Shown here: one piece after another, positions 25,321 to 36,400 of the stretch
Layout of the letters: every line of letters begins with the position of its first letter
Numbering within the stretch: position 1 is the stretch's first letter
Assembly: GCF_000966285.1 (NCBI RefSeq)
Contig: NZ_KQ031391.1
Coordinates: 2,639,208-2,703,207 of the forward strand
Source of the DNA: Pseudofrankia sp. DC12
GTDB taxonomy: Bacteria > Actinomycetota > Actinomycetes > Frankiales > Frankiaceae
Direction of reading: 5' to 3'
DNA: 64,000 bases
Notes under the pieces: generated by a model
What the model was told of the DNA's origin: nothing
The model's database searches: none
Seen by the model: only the letters and a program-made list of their open reading frames with translations
Translations under genes and position numbers: made by a program

Positions 25321-26985
25321 TCCCGAGCCTACGGCCGGCTTCAAGTCAGGACTGGGCATCGCCCCCGGCCACGGTGCGGGTAGCGACCGGACGGACAGAG
25401 ATTTCAGGGCCAGCAACCAAGATCAAACGGTTCGGGATGCTGACATACGGGATCCACGCTTACTCTTCGTAGTTCCATGTTGGCGGTCGACCCGGTATCG
25501 ATCATGTGACCTACCGCGTGGTCGTCCCAGCCAGCCACAGGCGGAAACAGGCAGCCTGAGCGCCCAAGCATCCAGACGAGGCCCGCGCGCTCATCCGAGG
25601 TCCGAACCCTGCTGCCTAAGCCGCGCACCCATGCGGCCCACGACGGTGATGACCTCACGACAGCCGGTGCTATCTGCCCACTCCCGAAGCGTCCGCACGG
25701 CCTGCGCGTGGACGTGTGGACGGTGCTGGTGACGTGAGTCCGGTCTCGCGGGCCACTTCCTACTGCCAGTAGCGGATGCGGACTGGGCGCTCGGGCTCGC
25801 GCGGCGGCTTGCTGTTACTTCCCGTGACGGGCTGCCGGGTAGCACCGGCGGTGGTCCGGCGTGGCAGCGTGGCGTCGAGGTCGCTGGGTGGTTGGTGACG
25901 GTTCGTCGTGTCCCCGTACTGCGGGTCCATAACGGAAATTCCCGGTGTCGGCTGGAGGTGCGCTGGCCAGGCTCAGGGCGTATAGAAGCCCGACGCTTGC
26001 TCGACTCCCTGGATAACGATTTCCGAGAGTTCGTCTCCCGGTGGCGCGCCGGCCAGATGGACGGTCTCACGCCGACCAGCGCTTGCTGAACGCCACCGTG
26101 GTGGACTCAACCGACAGTGACACCGTCTCGACCCGTGGGACGACAAAGTCCGACCAGTCGGCTGATCGCAAAATACGCCGAGACTCGATCTTCAAAGGCT
26201 ACCCGAGTGCGCCCGGTGCTCGCCAAGCACCGCGATCTCGGCAGCCTGCAGGACCTCGCAAGGGCCGCCGTACGCCGACAGCGGAGACATGAGATCACCA
26301 TGATCGTGGTGCACTTTCCCCCCATGATTTCCCCATGCGAACACCCGCGCAGACAAGGCTAAGACTCCTTTGTGTTCTTAGCCGGTAAGCGACTAGGCGA
26401 CGCAACAGAACCCACAGTTGAAATTTTCGATCATCGGTAAATGACGTCTCGTGGACGACCAAAGAGTCCCGATGGACCTGTGCACGACGCTAATATGACA
26501 GGCCATCCCGAGTTTCCGGAAAATGCGTGAGGCACCCCCGCCACATACGGGGGCGTCAGCCGACAGTATCCTTTATCGGAACGTCCAGAGGCTCCGACAT
26601 AAAAGAAAGTCCAGTATTCTAGGTATTGGCGTGTAAAAATGGCGCGACGGCCAGACTGCTAATCAAACGGCATTGAGCCAGAAGCCGTCGGAAGTCGCTT
26701 CAAGATCAAGAAGTACGGGGCCACGTCTCGTCGGAAGGGTGGGGCCAGAGGAATCCGGAGACGCCAGGCGACATAGGTCCCCGTCGCTGCCTATCTGAAT
26801 GGCGCCACCAGATCACAACCCAAACCCTCCGCTGCCTGACACAGCCCCCAAAGGTTTGTGAATCAGCGGCACTGGGAGATCAGACCTCCTCGACGGGCCA
26901 GCCCACCGGTAAGATCAACCGGCACGGCGCGCGGCCCAGGCGAGAACCGAGCAAGAGTCTGCATATACGTAGACTCTTCGAGACA
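25321..26985. other. 1.7 kb without an intact gene; IS debris grading into AT-richer DNA
   Basis: A minus-strand frame near 25620-25720 (QAVRTLREWADSTGCREVIT) and a plus-strand frame at 25892-26089 (VPVLRVHNGNSRCRLEVRW, then FREFVSRWRAG) look protein-like but are short and unassigned. From about 26360 base composition falls noticeably. Two hairpins occur: GGCTAAGA/TCTTAGCC at 26357-26383 and CCCCCG/CGGGGG at 26535-26553. Either could terminate the leftward RHS/immunity transcript, though neither has a T-run. Confidence 0.4.
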
Positions 26986-27471
26986 TTAGTTCAGGCTATC
27001 CGACACGACTAACACCTTAATGGCAGCGTCAATTTCGTCGGAGTAGTAACCCGTCCTCAAGAATAGCTCTCGGTCCCCAAGCGATGAGATCACAAATTTT
27101 AGCAGAGACTGCCAGATCTCAGCAATAGATTCCGGCAACTGCCCCACAGCCTCCAATTGAGCCCCAGATCTGCCGGGACCCAATTCTAGAACAGGGGTCA
27201 CAGGAAGGCCGTCCGTCTGGCCTTCCACTACCTGGATCCGAACCATCGAAGACTGATCAGCGATGCTTCGTATTGACCGCACGAGATCGCTGAGAAATTC
27301 GAGCATTCGAGGTGTCATGCCTTCGCGGTTCAGCCGCTCTACCTGATAGTTTCGCAGCTGGATCGTGACCTGAAAGATCACCTCGAACTGTCGGGGACTC
27401 AGAAGGATATGGCGCTGCGGTGGCACTTGACCCGCATTCTCATTAATTGAGTTCGTCCCTGAAATACTCAT
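26986..27471 (-). CDS. Candidate immunity protein for the RHS toxin
   Basis: A 161-residue acidic, soluble protein (LSPRQFEVIFQVTIQLRNYQ, then EFLSDLVRSIRSIADQ, then LELGPGRSG) with no recognised family. ATG 27471 lies 29 nt inside the end of the RHS gene in another frame, with GAGGGA about 6 nt upstream. The pair is therefore translationally coupled, as expected for a polymorphic toxin and its cognate immunity gene. Base composition is lower in GC than the flanking core genes, as is common for such cassettes. The immunity role rests on position only. Confidence 0.65.
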   Translation of the reverse strand: MSISGTNSINENAGQVPPQRHILLSPRQFEVIFQVTIQLRNYQVERLNREGMTPRMLEFLSDLVRSIRSIADQSSMVRIQVVEGQTDGLPVTPVLELGPGRSGAQLEAVGQLPESIAEIWQSLLKFVISSLGDRELFLRTGYYSDEIDAAIKVLVVSDSLN

Positions 27472-30400
27472 ACCCGTCCCTCGGCGTGAATACCGTTCCC
27501 CCTTCACCGTCTTCAATTACTACTGCCCCCTTGCTCGGATCCCAGTACCCGACACGCCCATTCCGGAGGAACCGAGTCTCCAGGTTCGGCACGTTGCCAT
27601 TAATCACACCATCAACATAGAAGCCAAGCACCCTACTATCAACACCACTCACATAATGCGTTCCATCACCAGCAAGGGCCCGATCGTTCGCGTGATCGGC
27701 AATTTTGACAGCAATAGGATCAATGGGGCAGTTGGGTCCGCTGTTGTGGACGAGGATACTCGTGTTCGCGGCGAGGACGTAGAAGGTGTGCGTGTGGTCA
27801 ACGGTGAGGTCCCACATGTTGTGGGCGGCGGGGAGGATGACGGTCGCGACGACGGTGGCGACGGTCGCGCTGTCAGTGCGGAGGTGGTCTCCGACTTGGA
27901 GGTCTGCGGCCTCTCTCCAGACACGGGTGGTTTCGTCGAAGAAGGGGTGATGTTCGGTGGTGTGGATGACCCCTCTGCCATGGGCAGTCTGGATCGTGAG
28001 GTCGAGCAGGTCGGTGTCGTAGTTGACCCAGACCTTGGTGACGGCCTGGGGAGCGGTTTTTCCGGTGATGGGGTCGGTGGCTCGGACCCGGTCACCGACC
28101 TTGATCTGACCGATGGGTCTCGAGGTGCCATCAGCCAGAAGGACTAGCGTACCGCTGGTGAAGCTCTTTCCGCAGGCCTTCAGCGCATCGGCAACCGCCG
28201 CGTCGACGAGGGAAGCACTCTTAAAGTCCCCTCCAAGCGCCAGGAGGTTCCTGAGTGCTGCGACGTCACCACTTTCACCGCCTCCGATGGACATCAGGGC
28301 AGCCTGTCCCGGGCCGCTGTTGAGCAGGCAATTGATGTCTTTCCAGCGGCAGTCGACAGCCGACGGGTAGGTTGTCTTGGATCCCGCGCAGAGCGCGATG
28401 GTGAGGCAGCCTTGATCCTTGCCTGCGGCGCCCAGGCACATCGCAAGGCTGGTGCAGACCGGCATGCCGATGGCCGACGCGAGGTTGTAGTTCGTGGGAC
28501 TGCTTGGTGCCGCTGGCTTCGTGTTCCCGGAGGGGCCGCCAACACTGGCCTTTCTCACGGTCTGCTGCTGCACTCCGGCTTTCTGGAACGCGACCGCGGC
28601 AGTGACGCCGGCCCAGAACTTGTCCGCGCCCATGACGGCGATCTGCCGCTGCGCCTCCGGGCTCAGGCTTGAGGACGGTGCGGGAGCCGGAGTGGGCCGG
28701 CTGACCTTGGTAACGGGCGCGGGTGCCTTCACGCCGGCCTTTTGGAACGCCAGGGCTGCGCTGACGCCGGCCCAGAACTTGTCCGCACCCATGGAGGCGA
28801 TCTGTCGCTGAGCTTCCGGGCTCAGGGCCGGCGGCGGCGGCGGGGCCGGCTTCGGTGTCGCCGCGGCCTTCTGGAACGCGAGGGCGGCGGCGACACCGGC
28901 CCAGAACTTGTCCGCGCCCATCGCCGCGATCTGCCGCTGAGCCTCCGGGCTGAGTCCCGCGGTCGAAGCTGTCCCGGTGCCAGGAGTCCCGTCGAGCATG
29001 AAGCCGGTGGGGTCGTTGTAGGCCAGTGGGTTGGCGCCCGCGTAGGTGTACCGGTTCGACGCGGCGGTGCCGGTGATGGGCAGATTTGCCGTGTCGCGGC
29101 TGGCGAACGTGCCGGTGCCGGGGGTGTACCAGCGTGCTTGGGCGTCGACGCGCTTGGTGCTCGGGTCGGTCCAGCTGCCCTGGAAGCCGACATGGACCGC
29201 TGTGCTGCCGGTGGTGACGGGATCGCCGAACGGGTCGTAGGAACGCGAGTCCGCCAAGGCGCCGGCGGTGGTGAACGCGGCAACCAGGTCACCATGGGTA
29301 TCGGTGACAGTCGCCCAGTTCCCGGTCGTGGAGCCGACCGCGACCAGGTCACCGTCGGGGTCGCGGGAGAACGACGACGAGTAGTCGGTGGCGGGTTCCT
29401 TTTCCAGGCCGGCGTAGGTGAAGGTGCCGCTGTTGCGGGTGGCGAGGCGGTCGAGGCCGTCGTAGGTGTAGTTCTGCAGGGTGCCGCCTTCGTTGTCGGC
29501 GAGCAGCCGGCCGAAGGCGTCGAACACGGTCGTCGTGACCGTCGAGCCCTGGGTTTTGGTGTTGAGGGTGCCTCGCGCGGTGTAGGTGTAGGTCGCGGTG
29601 CCGTCGGAGGTGAGTCGGTTGCGGGCGTCGTAGGTGGAGGTGACGCCGTTCTTCGAGGTCCGGTTGCCGGCGGCGTCCCAGCCGTAGGCGGTGGTGACCG
29701 ACGACTGGTTGGTCCACGAGGTCAGCTGGTTGGCCCAGTCGTAGGCGTAGCTCTGGGTGCCGGCGCCGGCGACGCCGGTGCCGCTGATCGTGGTCGACAG
29801 CCGGTTGTCGTTGTTGTCGTAGGTGTAGCTCTGGCCACGCAGAACAGCGGAGCCGGGGCCGGTGAGGGTGTCTGAGGTGGTGCGGCCCAGATTGTCGTAG
29901 CCGAAGGTGCGGGTCGCCCCGGTGTAGGCGACGGAGGTGATCTGGCCGGCGTCGTCGTAGCCGAGAGTCCGGGTCCCACCGGTCACCGTGCCGGTCACCG
30001 TCGCCAGCTCGCTGCGGGCGCTGTAGGTGAAGGTGCTGGTCCCGGCCGGGTCGGTGCGCCCCGACATGCGGCCGGTCGAGTCGTAGGTGAAGCTGCTGGC
30101 GCCGTCCGGGCCGGAGGCGCCGGTGACCAGGCCGCGGTCGTTGTAGGTGAACGTCTGGGTGCCGCTCGGGGCGTCGGCGCCGGTGAGCTGGCCGACGAGG
30201 TCGTAGGACAGGGTTCGTGAGGCCGACGCGACACCCGCTCCGGAGCCGGTCTCGGCGGTCAGCCGGCCGAGCACGTCGTAGGTGGAGGTGCGGGTGACCC
30301 CGCCGGGTGCCAGGACGGTGACCGGGTCGGCGGCGGCGTCGTAGCTCGTTGTCCACGTCCGGTCGGCCAGGTTCGGATACGCCGTCGTGGACGGCTCGAT

Positions 30401-33400
30401 GACCTTCTCGACCAGGCCCAGAGAGTTGTACGTCGTGACCGTCGGGTTGCCGCGGCCGTCGGTGACCCGGGTGACGTTGCCCCCCAGGTCATAGCCGATC
30501 GAGGTCGAGTTGCTGCTGCTCGACGACACGGGAACGGTGACAGTGCGCCGCTGGCTCAGCGCGTCGAAGGTGGCGGTGGTCGTGTGGCTGTTCGCGTCCG
30601 TCTGGGAGACGACGTTGCCCGCATCGTCATAGCCCGTCGACGTACTACGCAGAAGGGTGTTGCTGGGCGAGTACTCGCCGACGGTGACCGGCCGGCCGGC
30701 GCGATCGTAGGTCGTCGTGGTCTTGCGGCCGAGCGGGTCGGTCGTCGAGACGCGCCGGCCGGCGAGGTCGTAGGTGTAGGTCGTGGTCTTACCGAGCTCG
30801 TCATGCGTCGCGGTGACGTCGCCGGCGCCGTTGTAGTCCGACCTGCTCCACGCGCCCGCCGCGTAGTTGTCGGGCAGCAGCGTCCCGGTCACGTCGCCGG
30901 CGTCGTCGTAGGACGTGTAGGTGTTGAAGACCTGGGTCAGCCACTGCTCGGTGCGAGTCGTGGCCCAGACACGGTTGAGGTCGTCATAGGCGTGGAACGT
31001 CCAGGCGCCATCCTGGTTGACCTCGCTGGTGAGGTTGCCAGCGTCGTCGTACACCATCCGCCGTACCCCGCCGGTCGAATGGCCGGCCAGCGTCGGGTCG
31101 GTGATCGCGACGGTCCGGTTCAGCTTGTCGTAGACGGTGGTCGTGGTCTGGCCACGGGTATCGGTGTGACTGATCGGCTTGCCGGCGTCGTCGTAGAGCC
31201 ACGATTCGGTCGGGTTGATCGCCGAGCCGCCGGCAGGTGGGGTGTACGACGGGTAGGTCTTCTGCGTGACCCGGCCCAGGTGGTCGTACGTCGTGGTCGT
31301 CACCTGGTTGCGGGCGTCGCGGACCTGTGTCACCTCGCCGAAGGTGTTGTGGCCGACCTCTTCCGACGGGCGGTCGGTGGTAGCTGTTCCGCCGTTCTCC
31401 TCGACCTGGACCGGCGGGAGAATCCGTTGCGCCGGGTTGCCGGCCGCGTCGTTGACCAGGTCTGTCACGTAGGCGGAGTTCGGTGCCCCGCCCGAGACGT
31501 AGCCGCGCGGATCGACGGTGCTGGTGACCTGGCCGCGCTGGTCGTAGCTGACCGCGTTGGTGTAGCGCGCCACCCCGTCACCGAACACGGTGGTCGACGT
31601 CGGCCGCGAGGCGTCGTCGAAGGTGTACTCGGTCCGTTCGGTCGCCGACGTGCCCGCCGCGGAAGCCTGGGTGGCGGTGACGTTGTCACCCGCGTCGTAG
31701 GTGACGTCGGTGCGGCGCGCCACACCCTGTGGGTCGAGGACGGTGGCGGTGGTGCGACCAGCGGCGTCGTACTCGGTGGAGGTCGTGCGCAGCCCACCGC
31801 CGGTGGTGGTGGTGATCTCGTTACCGGCGGCGTCGTAGGCGTGCTCGGCCAGGACGATGTCGTAGGCGGCGGAGGCGTTCAGAACGCCGTAGGCCGGGGC
31901 CGGGGGCCGGAAGCCCTGGAGGACCTCGCGGAACGGCAGGTCGTCCAGCCAGTACAGGTGCTGGACGGTACGGCCCTCGGCGTCGGTGACCGTGGCGAGC
32001 CGACCGGCCGGGTCGTACGCGCGGGACTCGAGAACCACGTCGCGGGGGGTGGTGCCGGCGATCGGGTCGTCGACGAAGTCCTGCAGTGTCGTCGTCGCGA
32101 GCTGGTTGTGGGCGGTGTACGTGTAGGAGGTGATCGTGCCGTTCGGGTCGGTCTTCGTCGCGACGTTGCCGTTCGGGTCGTACGTCGTCGCATAGGTGGA
32201 CCAGGGGAAGCTGCCCGCGCCGGCGGTGTGGTAGGTCTCCCGGTCGTCGTCGTCATAGGCGTAGGTGGTGGTGCGGGCGGTGTCGCCGCCGGTGGCGTCG
32301 GAGACCGTGACTTGGGTCTTGTTGCCGTTGTCGTCGTAGGTGTTCGTCGTGACTCTGGTGTGCACCACTGAGGTGACCAGGTTCGTCACTCCGGGTTCGG
32401 TGACCTGGGCGATCTGCCCCAGCTTCGTGTAGGCGTAGGTCGTGGTGAGGCCGGCGGGGAAGGTGTTGGAGGTCTCCTTCGAGGTGAGCCGGCGGCCTAG
32501 CTCGTCGTAGGTGTAGTCATGCACCAGCCCGGCGGTGTTCTGGTCGCGGCAAAGGTCACCCTTGGCGTCATAGCCAGCGGTGTCGGTCTTGCCGCGTTCG
32601 TCGGTGTGGGAGATCTGCAGGCCGCGCGGGATCGTCCCGGCGCCGGCCACCGCGGCCTCGGTGCCGGCGGAGAACGCCCACGTCTCGGTCCGGCCCGACG
32701 GGTAGCCGGGGGTGGCCGGGTCGGTCCGCGCGACGAGCTGACCGAAGCTGTTGTAGCTGTAGAAAGTCGCGTAGGTGTTGTCGGACGCGGATGCCGATCG
32801 GCCGTCGCGGTCGATGGTGATGAGGTCGTTGCGCGGGTCGCCTGGCGCGCCGAGGTAGTAGCTGTAGTACTCGGTGTTCACGAGCAGGACGCCGGCGTAG
32901 TACGCGCGGGCTTGGGAGCGGGACAGTACGTTCCCGCGGGTGTCGGTCTGGGTCTGGACGATGTTGCCGTTCTCGTCGATGACCTGGTAGAGGAAGCCGC
33001 GGTCGTTGTAGACGAACTGGCGGTTGCCGATGCTGTCGCGCTGGGAGATCAGCTGGCCGTCGTGATACTCGTAGTCGACGGCGTTAGCCCGCGGGTCGGT
33101 CACCCGGACGACCGTGTTCGGGCTGGTCGCGGTGACGGCATAGGTCGTGCGGTTGCTCAGCCCGTCCTCGCGCCAGGCCACCGTGCCGTCGGTGTTGTAG
33201 CCGATGATCGCGTCGACGTTCCCCGCGGGCAACGTGACCTTGCCGAGTTTTCCGTTGTAGGCGTAGTCGTACGTCGTCGGGTGGGTTGTGTGCGGGGCAG
33301 TGGCGGAGGTCAGCTGGTCGCCTGTATAGGCGTACGCCCAGGTCAGCGGGCCGGAGTAGGCCGCGACGCTCTGGGTGGCCACGCTGGTGACATGGGCGCC

Positions 33401-36400
33401 GGTCCAGGTCAGGGACAGCGACCGCAGCGTGGTCAGGTTCGCGACCGTGCTCAGGTGGACGTTGCTGTCGTAGGTCAGCTCAAGCTGGCGGCCGGCGACG
33501 TCGGTGACCTTCGCCAGCTTGCCGTCGGAGCGGAACGTGTACGCGGTCCCGGACTTCTCGGTCAGCGTCGTCGCCGCGGTGAGGGTGACGTCGTCGAGAC
33601 GCCCGGAGCCGGTCGCCTCAGCGAACGGGCCGGCCCGACTGCCGTAGAACAGCGCGAGATCGTTCGCCGACAGGATCTGAAGGCCGTTGCGCTGCAGGTA
33701 GATGTTCGGCCCGTTCGTGATCACCGTCATGGTGTCCGACGCCGTGCAGCACGTCCCCGCGCTCGACGTCGCGACGATCGTCTCGGTACCCCCGACTCGC
33801 TTGATCAGCTGCCAGGTTCCCGCCGACGGCTGGGCCACGACCCGCCAGTAGTCATTCCCACCCGCATACCGGAACGCCAGTCCCAGGCCGGTCTGGGCCA
33901 CCGGCATCTTGAACGAGAACGTGCCGTCGGCGGCGGCGGACACGGTCGCGGCATTGCGGTTCCCGGACGCGGCGGCGAGATACGCCGCGTTGCTGGAGAT
34001 GCCCCAGGTGCCGTTGCCCAGCCCCGGAAGTGTCTGCGTCTGCCACTGCTCCCCGGTGTCGGTGGTCCCCAGCGACGTCGAGGAGTTGGCCCGGGTGAAG
34101 CTGTCACGGTGCTGGTCGTCCAGGATCGTGATCGAGCCGAGCCGGCCGGCTCCTGTCTGGTAGGCGTACAGCCCGGCCTTCGTCGCGGTCGATAGGGTGC
34201 TGTCGGTCACCGAGCCGACTGCCTGGTCGTTGCGGTAGACCGTCAGTGTCGAGCCGGACATCCGCACCGCATAGCTGTCCGACGCCGCGCAGCAGGCCCC
34301 GGCGAACGTCGCGACGTTCGTCCACGCCGAGGACACCCGCTTGGTCAGAACGAGGGAGTTCGTCGACGGCATGACCTGCAGGACCCACAGGTTCGAGGCA
34401 TCTTGGACGCGGAAGGCGATGCCCATCGAGTCCTGCGCCACCGGCGCGGTGAACCGCACCGTCCCGTCCGACGGCGACGGCATCACCGCGAACGAGTTGG
34501 TCCCCGAGACCGCGTAGGCGGCGTTGCCGTTGATCCCCCAGGTACCCGACAGCACCTGCCAGGTCTCGCCGGTATCCGCCTGACCCAGCGAGCTCGTCGA
34601 GTTCGGCGCGGTGAACGACGCCACGGCCGGGCTCGGCGCCTGCATCAGCGAGTAGTAGCCATCCTGTGGCTGGAACGTGCCCGACCAGTTCCGGCCGAAT
34701 CTGCTGTCGCGCCCGTCGGGATACCGGACGACCAGGTTTCCCTCACCGGAGTCGTCGACCCGGACGTTCTGGTCCCACTGTGACGACCAGCCCGTCCCAA
34801 ACATCCCCACCGAGGAGTTGGCACTGTTGTAGGTCCGGGTCAGATCCAGGTTCGGCCCCGCCCCCGCCACCGAGACATCGGTCGTCGACGAGGCATAGCT
34901 CCTGATCAGCGGCGACACCGAACCGACCGACGGCACGTAGGGGTCACCACCGAGATGCGCGGTGGTCGTCGGCGCCGGGACCTGGGCGTAGATCGTCATC
35001 GGCGCCGTCCATGCGCTGTAGGTCCCGCCCAAGGCGACCCGGCCCCGCCAGTAGTACGGGTATCCCCAGGCCAGCGCGTTCACCGGCACCTGCCACGACG
35101 AACTCGAGATCACGCCGCCCGACGACGCGCAGAACCCGCTGTTCGCATCCGTGCCGGAGCAGATCTCGAACTCGTAGCTCAAGCCGGACTGGTTGCCGCT
35201 CAGCGACAGCACCGGGCGCAGCGTCCCGACCCGCTCGGCGTCCAACGGCGTCGACCCCGTCACCGCCACCCCACCCGCGGGTGGGGCGACCAGCGCGACC
35301 GGCAGCATCGCGATGCCGTGGGTGGAGAAGAACGCCCCGCCCGTGCCGGTGTCCTGCATGTCGAACTTGACGATGTAGCTACCCGCCGGCGGCGGGCTAA
35401 CGGTCGCCTGGACATCGACGGTCTGGCCTCGGGCGACCGCGACCGGCAGGTTCGTCTGGTAGCCCTGCGCGACGATCTGTGTGGTCCCGGTTGCGTCGTA
35501 CACGTGGTAGGACAGCTTGTAGTTCCCGTTCGCCGGCCACGTCGACTGGCCCAGGTTCGTCACCCGAACCTTGAGCTTCCCGGGCTGGGTCGCGGTCAAC
35601 GCCTGGTCCCAGACCGGTGATCCCGTCGGCCACGTGTACGACGCGCCGTACGGCGACCAGGTGATCGACAGCTTCGGCCGGTAATCGGTACCCGACCCCG
35701 CCGCCCCACAGGCACAGTCCTGCGAGGCGAACTCCTTGTACTGCGCGACGTCGATCGACGACGCCCGGATCGACAGGCCGTTGTTCGCCGTCGACCCGTC
35801 GTTCCACCCCTGCACCAGCGCCGTCAGCCGCGAGTCACTGAACGCCTCCCAACCGGCGTCACAGCCCGAGGTGCCGGTCTGGTGAGAGAACGTCGACTGC
35901 GCGACCTCACCACCGATCGACGCACCCGGCCAGACCATCGTCGTGCCGTTCCACGCCCCGGTCACCCCGTACAGCGACACCGGATGCGCCGTACACGCGT
36001 CATGCGACGCCGTGTTGTACAGCGACACCTGCGCCGAAAGGATGTTCGCGTTCGCCAGAGCACTGTTGTTCGGGAAATGCACGTAGGCCCGGTTCTCATC
36101 CCCGGACACCGCCAGGCCCGCCCGCAGCGCGCCGTCGGTCGCGTGCGACGTGCTCGGCGTCGCCGCCGACACATACGTGTCATCCGTCGTCGCCGCGATC
36201 TGCGTCACCGTCGGGTCCACCCGCACCGGGAACACCCGCCCCGACGCCGAAAGCCAACCGGCATCCAGGTCGACGTGCAGCACCGGGGTGCCCGCGTCGT
36301 CGGTGAGGCTGTAGGTGACCCCTTCGGACACCGCCCCGGCGGCGTCTTGCATCCAGCCACGGGGGATCAGCGCGACCGCCTTGCCACTCTGGTCGGCGAG

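Noticed and set aside
28742-34195. Three long plus-strand frames (377, 595 and 558 codons) opposite the RHS gene
   Set aside because: They are Gly/Val/Arg-rich complements of the YD repeats with no motifs; the minus-strand RHS frame explains the whole region.
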